Positions 34,484-45,938 of a stretch of DNA of 64,000 bases are shown one piece after another. Source of the DNA: Mytilus galloprovincialis (Eukaryota; Mollusca; Bivalvia; Mytilida; Mytilidae). The stretch spans positions 66,917,122 through 66,981,121 of the forward strand of contig NC_134849.1 of NCBI RefSeq assembly GCF_965363235.1, in the 5' to 3' direction. Each line of letters starts with the position of its first letter. Within the stretch, counting starts at the first letter, position 1. Below the pieces are notes generated by a model. The model did not search any database. It saw only the letters and a list, made by a program, of their open reading frames with translations, and was not told where the DNA came from. The position numbers were made by a program, and so were the translations under genes.

Positions 34484-35435
34484 CAGTCGACTCTCGTTAT
34501 GTCGAAGTCAGTCGGGCCAGAGAAATATTTCGAGATACACGTAGTTCGACTCAAACGAACACCGGAAGTTCGGCAATCTAAGGGACACAACTCTTGCTTA
34601 GCTTGGTAAAGCTAAAATAAATCCGGGTTAATATGGCAAGGGGATCGATATTCTAGTATCAGATCAATGTATTTGTATGTCACAGTCTTTTATTATTATA
34701 ATGACATTATATGTACTTATTCAATTGTTTCAATTAAAAAAAAATCCTATGGCTTTTCCAAGAGAGTAATTTCCAATCGATAGTTTTGTTATTCAGGTCG
34801 GTTATAGCTGACAAAATTGTTAATTCTCGGATACAAGAGATTTAAGAAAATTTTGATTCTATTCATTATGTTTTATCTCACTCTTTCTTTTCAAAAGAAA
34901 ATATAACAAGATTAAAGACGCCGTTTGAGTAGTTTTTTGGTGATCATCAACGGAAGCCATAATCCTCACTTTATACACACCCAAGCTCATTAGTGTAAAT
35001 CACAAATTAATTGTTTTGTAAACATTTTAAATACTTTTTCATAAACATTAACAATGTATCACTAATTATTTATCAAAATTCTATAAAAGATAATCTTAGG
35101 TAAACGCTCATGGAAATAGCAAGTCATAAATCAATACAGTGGTCAGTGACCGGAAGTTTAAATACACGTGTATTGTCAGATTAACTCTTCAATCCATTTA
35201 AATCCCGGAGGTCATTTTTTGACACATGTGTATTAGTTCGAGATAAGAAATGAATTTTGAATGCTTTGTTTACTTTGGGACCGTTCGACTCAACCGAAAT
35301 TTCGACTCATCCAATTTCGACTCATCAGGAGTCGAATTACATACTTTTGTATGGAATAAAGTTAGGGACCACGTGAAAACTTCGACTCATCCGAAATTTC
35401 GAGTCAACCGAGTTCGAGACAACGAGAGTTACTTA
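34484..35435. mobile_element. pogo/Tigger-like non-autonomous element
   Basis: The left end 'cagtcgactctcgttatgtc' and the right end 'cgagacaacgagagttact' are imperfect inverted repeats sharing 'actctcgtt'; the 'CAGTCGACTCTCGTTA' type of end resembles pogo-group elements. The interior is about 950 bp without a transposase frame. The right third (35280-35420) repeats 'ttcgactca' at least four times, echoing the left end. Confidence 0.6.
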
Positions 35436-36399
35436 AAACATAATCAATGTACGTTGTGTTTGTTTCAAATGTGAGACCCGTTGCTTCCTGAAAACAAGAA
35501 TCAGGCGATAATTTGAATTCAATAAAAGAGTTTGAAATAAAATTGTACGCCATTAGAAAAATGAGATAATACAGAACAATTTGATGTGTATGCACTCTTG
35601 AACAAAACTTGTCAAACATATTCAACGTTATGAAATCATAGAGAAGGATGGAAGAACTGATTTATATACATGATATATAAGCTTCCGCAGCTTATAAATT
35701 GAAAAAAATCTAATTAAAAATGATTCGAACCAAAAGTGATTTGCAGTAAAACTTGTGTGTGCTTCACATAATGATAATTATCCTTGAGACCGGCAATATA
35801 AAATATTTCCACATTGGACAGAATTTCTCCGTAAATGTATATTCGAAAATAAATCAATGGAATTGATTGTGAAAGGGCTCGAATTCACAAGAACAAATAG
35901 CATCCGAAATACTGGCAAATTTCATTCAGAGTACACAATGAAACCCATCAATAGAACATTTAAAATATTACCATTTGTCAAGTGCAACAGGTGGTTCAAA
36001 ATATACCTATATGAAATGGAACGGTATTTCATAAATTTATTTAAACATAAGCTAAAAATAAATGCTTAGTTCAAAAGTTTCCGAACTTCCTAACAAACAA
36101 TGGTATAAGTCATAGTTTCCTCTTCTCTCTTCATTGGCAATATTTAAATAATCTTTACAGTTCCCTACAAAAGGACAAAAGCGATTGTTAAAGAAGACTC
36201 GATTTATATTTTTCATGTTATTCTATCAGTTATTGGTAATTTATTTTCCAAGTATCAATTCCTGTAGCAAGAAATCTGTTATGTATACATTTATATTGCA
36301 TGTCCTCTTTGAAAGAACCATAAGACATTCCGCAGACTTAAGGATGTATTCTTCTGACGATTTTAACGTAATTTGGAATTGGTCTACGGGAGATAACTC
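35436..36399. other. non-coding stretch left of the LTR element
   Basis: No recognised gene. The last part ('cttaaggatgtattcttctgac' near 36340 to 'gggagataactc') looks like part of a mussel MITE into which the LTR element inserted; low certainty. Confidence 0.35.
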
Positions 36400-36601
36400 T
36401 GTAAGTTTCTCTAAACTTACCGTGGTTACTTGCAAGTACAACTACGACGGTTATCTCTGATATTCTCTGGGTCGGCTAGATCAGCACTTGTAGGTTATTC
36501 TGGCTCTAGTTATCGACTGCCGGCAGATCCGAAACGAGGCTCTCTCGTCTTCCGGATCTGCCTCCAATGTGGAGCACCACCAATGACCCTGAGGTACTAC
36601 A
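36400..36601 (-). repeat. 3' LTR of the Gypsy element
   Basis: The 202-bp copy matches 45733-45934. It abuts the polypurine tract on its inner side and the ACTC duplication on its outer side. Confidence 0.95.
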
Positions 36602-36611
36602 CTCCCCCCAA
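36602..36611 (-). promoter_or_regulatory. polypurine tract
   Basis: TTGGGGGGAG lies directly against the 3' LTR on the minus strand, where plus-strand DNA synthesis would be primed. Confidence 0.8.
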
Positions 36612-36829
36612 CTTTGTACGAAAGGAGTAACCCCCGGGTAAAAACAAAAGATCATGCTAGGGAAATCAGTAGGGAATATACCAAAAACAGGATCAGAAAC
36701 ACAGTAAACCCGCCCCCACCCATGCCCTATGGAGACTGAACTACAGTTGGTCACCCCCCATTCCCCTCACCCTCGGGATCCCCATGACACACCCCCCAGG
36801 ATTACGCATATACACATCCTTCCCTTTTG

Positions 36830-36985
36830 GCCAACGGGCCCTCAAATTCATTACTAAGAGCCAACTGGCTATAACTATGGTTAATTTAGGAGCCAACGGG
36901 CTGTAAATTCATTTACTGGAAGCCAACTGGCTATAACTATTTAATATAACAATTGTAACTGGCCAACGGGCCTTTCTGTTGCTAT
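36830..36985 (-). repeat. short palindromic sub-repeats between TatD part and 3' LTR
   Basis: 'gccaactggctataactat' occurs twice and 'gccaacgggc' three times in alternation. Each core is nearly self-complementary (gccaac/ggc), giving several small hairpins in the element's 3' untranslated RNA. Confidence 0.75.
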
Positions 36986-37009
36986 GTACATATATTGGGA
37001 GTTGCCCAC

Positions 37010-38420
37010 CTACGGGTTAACTCCGTACAGACGGCTACCATTGAGGTGGGCCACCCGTACAATTTCCCTCGGTGAGTCTGCCCTCACTGTCCCTACCACC
37101 TTTACCACCTCATAAAGGTAATGAGGGTGGCCATGCCGTGCATTCGGTGGGGGGAAGTAAGGGGCATCACTCTCCAAGAGAATCCTGTATGTGGGCACCG
37201 ACCTCAAGGCCTCCTTCTGCTCAGAGTTAAAGGACCTGACACCCATCCCAAACCCGAAGTAAGCATTGCGGTATGAGTCCTGCCACTCCCGCACCTGAGC
37301 AATCCCCCCCTGGAAACAGTGGAGATGAATCAACTGTAACGGATTAGCTACCACGCTCTTCAGAACCTCTAAGACCTCGCGATGGGCTCGGGCGTGAACC
37401 CTATCCAGTCCGCCACCCCGAATGTGCAAGACCACAGGCTGGTCAAAGCGGCAGGACTGGAGTGCCCATCGCAAGGTCGATATCTGCCGGGCGTGTAGTT
37501 TTTCCTCCACAGTAAAATCCACTCCCACCTCTCCAAGGGCGGACACACTGGGGTGAGACACCAGTTGGTGGAACCGGTGCTGAGTGGCGTCCTCAAACTG
37601 CCCAGCACTCTTTGGGTGGATTCCCACTGCTCCAACCCACCCTGGCTCCAGCCTCAAAGGCACACTGGGCCAAGTCTTCGGGTCACAGAAAACTGCAACC
37701 CCTCCAGCCAGCTTGACTGGATCCACAGGGACAGGGTCCAACCGCACCCTTAGGAAATCACCCAGAGATGTCCGAGAAGGCAGCCCCATCTTGGTCAGGG
37801 ACCTATCCAGATGCATGTGACTGTCAAATGCCTCCGGAAGATCCCTGCACAATTGGGACTCCACTCCCCTACTCCCTGAGGGACTCCCAGGGTACTTTGA
37901 TCCCTGTGCCCCCACAGATGAGGATGTGCCTCTTGACTCTAGACTCGGAAGTGACCTGCTGGGACCAGGACGTGGGAGAGACATGAGGGAGGGTACAGGC
38001 CGGGTGGGGAGGGACATGAGGGAGGGAATGGACCTGGGAGAGGGCCCCGTGGAACTGAACGCCCCAACCTGCCCCATGGGCCTGGGAGTCCCCTGTGTGC
38101 AAACCGGAGCCCCCAGCCTGCTAAAAACTCCTGCCTTGGCTGGTGGACTCCCCTGCTCACTAGAGGAGCTCGCCTGGGACGGCTCACTGGAGCTTAGGTT
38201 AACCTTCCCCAGAAAGGCCCGACGCTGATTTCCCTGTAGTAGAGCCATCAACTCCACCTGCGCCCTCCAATGCATAAGGACGGCAGGTGAGTTTATTGGC
38301 GACAGCGTGAAGGTTCGCGGAACCTCCCACCGCGCCAATTGGCACACTGCTGCCATGGCTCCCCACTCAGCGGTCAAGTCCTCTTGAGTCAGCCCCACAG
38401 TCTCCAGCTGGCTTATCACC
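37010..38420 (-). mobile_element. TatD-like metal-dependent nuclease domain
   Basis: After a Pro/Ser-rich part (to about 37830) comes a full TatD-type hydrolase pattern: 'DSHMHLD' (HxH), 'VGAVGIHPK', 'ALGEVGVDF' (metal-ligand Glu), 'PVVLHIRGG' (His), 'LIHLHCFQGG' (His) and 'ILLESDAPYFPPP' (Asp). All the usual metal ligands are visible. TatD proteins are 3'-5' exonucleases or endonucleases of the amidohydrolase fold. The frame ends just above the 3' untranslated part. A nuclease of this fold in an LTR element is unusual to my knowledge. Confidence 0.85.
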
Positions 38421-39210
38421 CAATGGATGGGGTCCCCAACAGCAGCCCCCCCAGGGCCCTGAAGAGTGTGCTCAGCGATGTGAGACGCACCCGGGCTAAC
38501 CCTGGGTCGGAGACTACCAGGTCACGGAACACCTCGGCCACGTGCTCCGCGGGAATGTGCCCTTCCAGGCCTGGTCCCCGGGTTTCACAGCCAGAAACTG
38601 GACAAGACAGTCCAGTACCAACTGCTTCACCCTGAACTCCATAGTGAGGTGTTGCCACCTCACCGGAAGCTGGGGAGCCAGACTGGCCCCGACACACCTC
38701 CTGACCCTGAGCCACCCCCTGAGGTGAGGTTGTCAGGAGAGGTGAGGTTGCTGCCGTGGCCTTCTTCTTGGCAGCTCTGCTCTTCTTGTTGCTCCTCGAC
38801 TTCCTCTTCTTCTTGGTCTTCTTCACCTCCCCCTTCCCCTCAACCCCTTCAGACCCCCCTTCGGACCCCCCACCTACCTCTAAGGCAGCCCCTGGGCTCC
38901 CCTGGACCTCAGGGTCCAGCTGCCTCAGCTCCTCCTCCGACACACACACTACCAGTTCCTCCGTCACCTCTGTGACGGAGGCCTGCTCTGGAGAAGGTGG
39001 CTGGCTTCCATCCCCTGTTTTGTCAATACTGTTCTGGTTATTCATCTGAAATAGATTTACCTTAGAGTGCAGGGAGATCCTGGACACGTGCACCTCTGTG
39101 GAGACCAAACATCCAGGACACTGATAGGCGTCCATTCTGTCCGCCTCCTCAGGAGTGATGTCCACGCATCGTCCATGGAACCATTCCCTGCACTCGTCAC
39201 ATCTAATCAT
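38420..39210 (-). mobile_element. PHD-finger-like segment with basic linker
   Basis: The frame after integrase opens 'MIRCDECREWFHGRCVDITP' and 'YQCPGC', the C-x2-C, WFHxxC and CPxC spacing of the second half of a PHD finger, a histone-tail reader. Acidic and then Lys/Arg-rich stretches ('KKTKKKRKSRSNKKSRAAKK') follow, a likely nuclear-localising or nucleic-acid-binding region. Reading chromatin to guide integration is inference. Confidence 0.75.
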
Positions 39211-39239
39211 GAGACCCCCATCATCTGGTCCCCGGCATG

Positions 39240-40450
39240 AGCAATAAATGTTTTTTCCCCTTTTTCCCTTTGGGTTCCAACTCCTCTATTTCCTTCCAAT
39301 TTCTACTTAAAACTTGGGCTTGTAGTTTTTTACACCAATTTGGGACCTCCCTATCTTTACACAACTTAATCCGGTCATGATGGGCCACCACCATTGCTGT
39401 TTTCATTTTGACCCTGTAAAGATATGGAGTGAGACTTTCCACCACCACCCCAGGGCCCTTCCAAGATGGTGTCAGTTTCCGACATTTTCCCTTGATGGTG
39501 GCCGTGTCCAATTGGTACACTAGATCCCCCACCTTAAACCTTTTGACTACCACCTTGAGATCGTAATCCCTTTTGAGGCGTTCTTGTGCCGTTTTTAGAT
39601 TGGCCCTGGCCAGCTCGTGTGCCCCTTGGATGGCCTCCTCTAAGTCTGAAACATATTTTTCTCTATCCTGAATTTCCTCCCCCTGTGGCCCCCTGAACAT
39701 CAACTCAGCAGGTTGATTGACTTCTCTGCCCAACATGAGATGATTAGGAGTAAACCCGGTGCTTCTACTGACTGAAGCATGGAACGCACCAGCTAATTGC
39801 GGAAGGAATAGATCCCAGGACTTTTGATTTTTTTCCCACAAAGCACCGCACTGAAGCCATCAGCGTTCGATTGCAACGCTCTACTTGACCATTGGAGGAG
39901 GGGCGGTATGGGGTGGTTCTACTTTTGTGTATTTGAAGCAGGTCACACATGGCTTTAAACAGATGGGATTCAAAGTTCCTCCCCTGATCAGTAAATACCT
40001 GAAAGGGACTCCCGAAACGGGAGAAGAACTCATTCACTGCCGTACGGGCTGTTAGTTCTGCGCCCTGGGCGGGGAGAGGGACACATTCCACCCATTTGGT
40101 AAACTGATCGATCATCATGAGGATATGTTCATTTCCTCGTTCTGTTTTTGGGAGGGGCCCCACAAAATCTAGATGAACCCTTTCCATTGGTGCCCCGGCG
40201 TGATGTTTCACCATAGGGTGACGGTTTCGGCGAGTAACCTTTTTGTTTTGGCTACACAAAGCACAACTTGCTACATACTGTTCAATCTCTTTCTTCATCC
40301 CTCTCCAATAATACCTTGGCTTGATCCTTTGGTAGGTTCGGTCCCCCCCTTGGTGGCCCCCTGCAGGAATATCGTGACACAACTCCACGAGTTCCTTCCT
40401 TGATACTTGGGGAATGACAACCCTATCTGCCTCTCCTTTCACCCCCTTCC
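39240..40450 (-). mobile_element. integrase region
   Basis: The zinc-binding HHCC domain ('CHDIPAGGHQGGDRTYQRIK', 'SCALCSQNKK') precedes the DDE core ('HLDFVGPLP', 'VFTDQGRNFES', 'YRPSSNGQVERCNRTL') and a C-terminal GPY/F-type part ('FKVGDLVYQLD', 'SWKGPGVVVE'). No chromodomain was seen. Confidence 0.92.
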
Positions 40451-40929
40451 TGTACAGTACACCATCCCCACTAAGGACAAATAATTCCCGATTTAACCAG
40501 TAGTACTTGGGGGCGGGACCGCTGAGGAAGATTTCCTCCTCAGAGGGTTCCCCTTTTGTTTTCCTCCATTGAACCACCCATTTTAAGTCTGGGTCCTTAC
40601 TTTGGTTTTCTTTTAACTCTTCCTGACTGTAGCCCAAGTTAACCCCTAGGTCCCCTCCTACTTCCTGCACCCAGATGTCACCCTCCCCCTCTGACCATAT
40701 GGCTAATTCGTCCCCCCTCTTTGACACAGACACCCGGGATATTTGCACCACTGGTTCTCGTGTGTCTTTGGGTTGTGTACTACCATAGGGTCTCTTTGCC
40801 AAGGGTATGGTATCATCAACATTTTCTGTGAACTGTCCCCAATTTTGTTGAGCTCGGGCACAGTAGGTACATCCCCCACAGGGCAAATTTGCTAGAACCT
40901 TGTCTACTTGAAACTCAGGACACGGTCCA

Positions 40930-42120
40930 TATTGAGGCAATCGAGACAAAGCGTCTGCATTAGGATGTTTAGCCCCTGGCCGGTGTTTGATTTCCATATC
41001 AAACTGACTGATTTCTTCCAGCCACCGGGCTAATTGTCCCTGGGGTTCCCTGAAATTCGTTAACCAAGTGAGGCTACTATGATCTGTTCGAACCGTAAAC
41101 TTCCGCCCCAGCAAGTAATGTCTGAATAGCCTGGTGAACCTGACAATGGCTAACAGCTCCTTTCGGGTCGTACAATATTTCTGCTGTTCTGGGGTTAGGG
41201 TAAAGCTAGCATAGGACGTGGCCCGTTCCTGTCCCCCCTGGACCTGCAATAATTCTGCCCCAATAGCCTTGTCGGAAGCATCCGTGTCTAAGATAAAAGG
41301 ATCAGTGGCATTGGGTAATGACAGAACAGGGGCTGACACCATGGCTTCCCTGAGTCTATCGAAAGACTGTTGCTCGTTTCCCCAGAAATAGGGGCGTTTT
41401 CCGGTTAAGGCTCGAAGGGGTAATGCTATATTAGTATAGTCTTTTATAAAGGCCCTGTGATAGTTTGCGAATCCCAAAAACCGTTCTACTTCCTTTGAGT
41501 TCCGGGGTTTTGGCCAGTTTTTTACATCTTTTACATATCCCGGCCAAATTTCCATCCCTTCGGGACCTACCACCCTCCCTAAAAATTCTACCTTTTTCCT
41601 AAATAAATCGCACTTCCTGGGTTTTAGTTTGAGCCCGTACGTCCTAAACCTTTCAAATACCACCCTCAGGTTTGCCAAGTGGTCCCCAAAATCCCTTCCC
41701 AAGACTAATATGTCATCCAAAAAAGCCAACACTACCCGCCATGTTAACCCCCGGAGTACAAGGCTTATGACCCGGGCGTATGTGGCTGGGGCATTGCATA
41801 GCCCGAAAGCCATGCGTGCAAACTCAAACAGCCCATATTTGGTGATAAAAGCCGTTTTTGGCCGGTCCTCCTCTTTTATTTTGACTTGCCAATACGCCGA
41901 ATTGGCATCCAACTTGGAGTACCACACATTTCCTGCTAGGGTGTCTAGGCACTCTTCTACTAAGGGGAGTGCAAAGATTTGGCGGGAACAGGCCCCATTG
42001 ACCCTCCTATAGTCCACGCACCACCTAACGCTACCATCCCTTTTCCGTATGAGGACTGGGGCAGAAGCCCACTCCGATACGGATGGCTGAATTACCCCAG
42101 ATTGTAACATTTTTTCCAAA
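40930..42120 (-). mobile_element. reverse transcriptase and RNase H region
   Basis: RT motifs in order include 'PVLIRKRDGSVRWCVDYRRV', 'FARMAFGLCNAPATYARV' and the catalytic 'LAFLDDILVLG'. RNase H follows with 'PFILDTDASDKAIGAELLQV', 'YCTTRKELLAIV' and 'VRTDHSSLTWL', closing with 'HRPGAKHPNADALSR'. Confidence 0.95.
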
Positions 42121-42699
42121 TGAGCCTCCTCTTCTTGGGCAAAACATAAGGATGTGCGCCGCATTCGCTGTTTAATGGGGGGGGGGGGGGGTGATTCCCG
42201 GTGTCAATGCCATGTTCCAAGGCCGTGAAATGGCCCAGGTCTAAGTCACTGCTAGCAAAGACATCCTGAAATTCCTGTAACAGGGAACACAAGGTCTCCT
42301 CCTCCCCCTTAGACAAATCCTCACAGGACCTAATAAACATCTCTTGTAAGTGTTGGGGCAACAATTTTTCCTTAACATCTCCAGCAACCCCCATCTTGCA
42401 CACTTTAGGGCCCGGGGGTTCCCCCATGTCGACTTTCTGAGCTTGGGCTAGTAGATCCCCTTTTGAGATCACCAGGGGACTATCGGTGAGGTTTATCAGA
42501 CACAACACCGGATCTTGACCTGCATCATGTAAGGTTCTGGGTATGAGCAAACAGCCCTCAGCCTTTGCCTCAATGATGTATTCTCGACCCATGGGTTTGG
42601 CCAACACTCCCATGACTCTTTGAACTGAATTGGCTGGGACTGTATGATTCTTTCCCGCCCGTACCTCAGTTGTTTGGGGCAATGAACTGGCCTGACCCC

Positions 42700-43080
42700 A
42701 TGACATTTGGATGACCTCCCCGTGAATGGACAATTGATTCCTATGCAAGTCAAGCGATATGCCCTGCTTCCTTAAGAAGTCTATTCCCAAAAGCATCTGA
42801 TCTCCAATTGGTGCTACATATATGTCCCATGTGAATTCTTGGTTCCCCAACTTAATATAAAAAGGCCCAGCAACAAACCCATTCATTTGTAGGCCCTTTC
42901 CTGCAGTGTTCATTACCACTTCCTTAAGAATAGGAGGTGGCTCCTTTAAACCTTTGTACATTTCCTCGGATATTAGGGTAACCTGAGCTGCTGTGTCTAC
43001 AACAGCAGCGACCCTGTGACCCTGGACTACCACAGGCACCCGATACATAGTACCCCCCGTTAACTGACTTATGGTTATCA
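42700..43080 (-). mobile_element. aspartic protease region
   Basis: The segment 'VAAVVDTAAQVTLISEEMY' holds the active-site motif in D-T-A-A form, and 'QMLLGIDFLRKQGISLDL' is the second conserved strand of retropepsins. An acidic linker precedes it. Confidence 0.82.
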
Positions 43081-43489
43081 TTTCTCTTTCCCCCTCTGTC
43101 ACCAAGTCCCCCTCCCCATCACTGGTTGAGCTATCACACAGTGTTTGTTCCCCTTCCTCCCCCGACTCTTCGTCTTGTGACCCTGATTCAGACATGTCCG
43201 GGACTATGAGACTGATGGGTTCCCTCTTAGGCCCCTCTATTGGTTTTGCTGTTTGAGCTATGTCTTTCTCCTTGGTAGACGTGGGGTCTGGTGGGACGGG
43301 AGGTAGTGATTTAATGACCCCTAGTTCCTCGGGATGGGACGGTTCCTCTAGGCATTCCTGCACAAGTGGGGAAATTATTTCCTCCGGTATCATTTCTATT
43401 TGACTGATAGTACCCTCCTTAGTTAAGTAAGGTGGGTTATGGCTTATCACGAGGTCCTTTATACTCCGTGGTTTAGGGGCCAGACTCAG

Positions 43490-44460
43490 ACCTCTTGAGT
43501 CGACCCGTTGGAGTTTAACGGACCCTTGTTGTCCTGGAAGGTAACTTTTTTCCCCCCAGGCCGTGGAGAATTAGACCTTTGAAACTTCGGGCATTCCCTT
43601 TTGAAGTGACCTGCCTCCCCGCAATGGAAACAACCACCATTACCGGCACGAGGAGAGGGGTTTCTGGATGGAGGCCTAGCATTATTGCGGACAGCAAAAG
43701 ATAGCTTTTGTATTTCAGACATGATATTGCCCAGAGTCCCGCTTACCTCCCCCTTGAAGGCATGAAATTGGTCCTTCAAATCCTGGACATCTTTAGGAGA
43801 ATGTTCTTTGGGGATAATTTTGGAAGGAGCATTATTGGGGACTGGTCCTGATGTGGAACATACAGTACAGTGATCCCCACCCCTACCTCTGGTCTCAGGA
43901 CTTACACTTTTTACTTCTTTTCGGGCACTACGGCCATATATAGCTTGGTGGTTATGTTGGTGCCAACGAATTTTATCCACTGCCTCCTCAATACTCTTTG
44001 GTTTGACATTGGAGGCCAACATTCCCCCCTCCTTATCTGAGGCCCCCTGACACAATCTCATGATGGCTTGCTGGTACATGTGATCTTCAGGAAGGTGACG
44101 GAAGGCTTTTGTGGCGAGTGATTGAACCCTGTCGGCCCAGTCCTCTAAGGTTTCATCCCCACCCTGCCTGGCAATGTTAAATTGGACTTGGGCTGTTTCC
44201 GGCAACTCATTGAACCCAAATCGTTTGGCCAACTTACCCACCAAGTCCTCATAAGACAAGTCATGCCTTCTTTCCACGAGCAAGGCATAAAACTCACTGG
44301 GTTTCCCATCAAGGGACCAGCACAATTCATCCTTGCACTCCCCTGAAGACCACCCACTGACCTGGCATAATCGGGAAAATTTGGCATAGAAAGCCTGCCA
44401 ATTAGTTTTTCCATCATACTTTAAGCTCTTTTGTAGGATGGGAGGTCTAACCCCCATAGA
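43490..44460 (-). mobile_element. gag region with zinc knuckle
   Basis: A retrotransposon-gag type domain ('YDGKTNWQAFYAKFSRLCQV', 'LEDWADRVQSLATKAFRHLP', 'YQQAIMRLCQGASDKE') is followed by one CCHC knuckle 'CFHCGEAGHFKREC'. It would form the particle and bind element RNA. Confidence 0.88.
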
Positions 44461-44879
44461 CCCCCTCTGTCTTTGGTTATCTGACCTATATACTGGTTTT
44501 GAAAACCCCCTCTTCCCCTTCCTGTATCCCCGGCATTGTTATATCTAGACCGAGGTGTTTCCCCTTCATACCTGTAATCTCTTGGACCCCCATAAGCACC
44601 CATGGGCCTGTCCCATTGGTCCTGGTGGGTTCCCATGTCTTCCCTGAACCCCCGGTTAAGTTCCCCACCATCTTGGAAGTTGAGATGCTGGGATGGAGAT
44701 GTGGACACTGACTCCCTGGCTCTGGGTGTTTCTCCTGATTGACTGGGATACTCAGTTTGCCCCCTACCCCTTGCCTGTATGAGGCTATCGATCCTTTGCA
44801 CCTTCTCCTGATGCCCCATCTCCTCTTTGCAAAATTTATTAGACCCCCTGTTGGGTGGCAGAGAGGTACTAAAATCCAT

Positions 44880-45053
44880 AGATTCCAGAGCTGCCTCAGT
44901 TATTCTCATATAAGGAACCTCCCGTAGGTCCTCCAACTCCAGAATTCCTTTATCCTCCCTCAATTCCCAAATTTTTGCCGCAATTTTTGCCCCTACCCCT
45001 GGAATTGATAACAATTCCTCAAAAGTGGCAGAGTTTATGTGGACTCTAGCCAT
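44880..45053 (-). mobile_element. helix-hairpin-helix segment ahead of gag
   Basis: The start of the first frame reads 'ARVHINSATFEELLSIPGVG', then 'AKIAAKIWELREDKG' and 'LEDLREVPYM'. This is the ComEA/PSPC-type HhH motif (N-A-T..EL..IPGVG..A..I...R...G.F....L..V), a DNA-binding module. A long Gly/Arg/Pro-rich stretch follows. I do not know of this module as a standard part of Gypsy gag. Confidence 0.7.
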
Positions 45054-45713
45054 GGTTACACTTTAATGGAAACACAATAAAATAAACAATAAACAATTTA
45101 GGATTAAATTAGGGCTTAGGCAAGGGTATCTACTGAAAAGGGGTGTTTATACTATCAAACTGTTTTGTATGGTTTTACAACAACAACTTTTTAACTGGGG
45201 ATCAAGCTTATAAGTTGACCCCAGAGGTATGTATGTAAAGGGCAAGTGTATGTGTGTGGGTTGTTTAAATTGACACTTACAATTTCTTCTTTCTGTTTTG
45301 ACAACTGGAAGATTTGCAAATTTGGGTTGCAAATGGAAGTTGAACTGCGTAGGTCAACTGAGTGCAATACGCGGCGGAAATGGATTGGGGTTTACACAAT
45401 TCCCTACAAGGGTTTTGCAGAACGAGTAAGGGGTTCACACTTGTTCCTACAAGGGCTCCGCAAACGGCCAAGTATGAAAAAATCCATCAAAAATAACAAA
45501 CGGTGACTGAAACTTAACCACACAAGGTTCCCTTCCCGGTGCTTTAACTTTTCCCTCCCAATAAAACTAACCTAGCAAAGCTATGGTTAGCGAAAACTGA
45601 AAATAGGTGACCTGTCAGGGATCCCTAAAAATAAAATGGAGGTGCTGTTTTGGCCCCTTTAAATTTTCAATTTCGATGTAGAATTCGACTCCCCGAGTGA
45701 ATTTGTTCGAAAA

Positions 45714-45731
45714 CGAATGCTCGCAGCGCCA
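45714..45731 (-). promoter_or_regulatory. primer-binding site
   Basis: One base inside the 5' LTR the minus strand reads TGGCGCTGCGAGCATTCG. The TGGCGC start is typical of a site that pairs with a tRNA 3' CCA end; the tRNA was not identified. Confidence 0.75.
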
Positions 45732-45732
45732 A

Positions 45733-45934
45733 TGTAAGTTTCTCTAAACTTACCGTGGTTACTTGCAAGTACAACTACGACGGTTATCTCTGATATTCTC
45801 TGGGTCGGCTAGATCAGCACTTGTAGGTTATTCTGGCTCTAGTTATCGACTGCCGGCAGATCCGAAACGAGGCTCTCTCGTCTTCCGGATCTGCCTCCAA
45901 TGTGGAGCACCACCAATGACCCTGAGGTACTACA
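45733..45934 (-). repeat. 5' LTR of the Gypsy element
   Basis: The 202-bp LTR begins TG and ends CA in element orientation and matches the 3' LTR base for base as far as I can read. Its downstream end carries a short palindrome ('taagtttctctaaactta'). Confidence 0.95.
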
Positions 45935-45938
45935 ACTC

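Larger units (their letters stand above)
36400..45934 (-). mobile_element. Ty3/Gypsy LTR retrotransposon with PHD and TatD cargo
   Basis: A 9.5-kb element is bounded by 202-bp LTRs and a 4-bp target duplication (ACTC at 36396-36399 and 45935-45938). In transcription order it carries a helix-hairpin-helix segment, gag with a zinc knuckle, an aspartic protease, reverse transcriptase, RNase H, integrase, a PHD-finger segment and a TatD-like nuclease domain. RT-RNase H-integrase order defines Ty3/Gypsy. It is visibly more GC-rich than the surrounding DNA. The LTRs look identical, so it inserted very recently. It looks nearly whole, with perhaps two or three apparent breaks; some frame changes may be the family's normal ones. 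Confidence 0.93.

Noticed and set aside
36430-36630. Small gene in the LTR, repeated at 45763
   Set aside because: The frame lies within the LTR and changes at its edge; it is a by-product of LTR identity.
38339-39049. Plus-strand frames opposite the PHD/TatD region
   Set aside because: They mirror GC-rich coding sequence on the other strand and are Pro/Ser-rich without domains.
37010-45053. Bacterial contamination, because of TatD- and ComEA-like domains and higher GC
   Set aside because: All of it lies within one LTR pair with a target duplication in mussel DNA, and gag, RT and integrase are in the same orientation.
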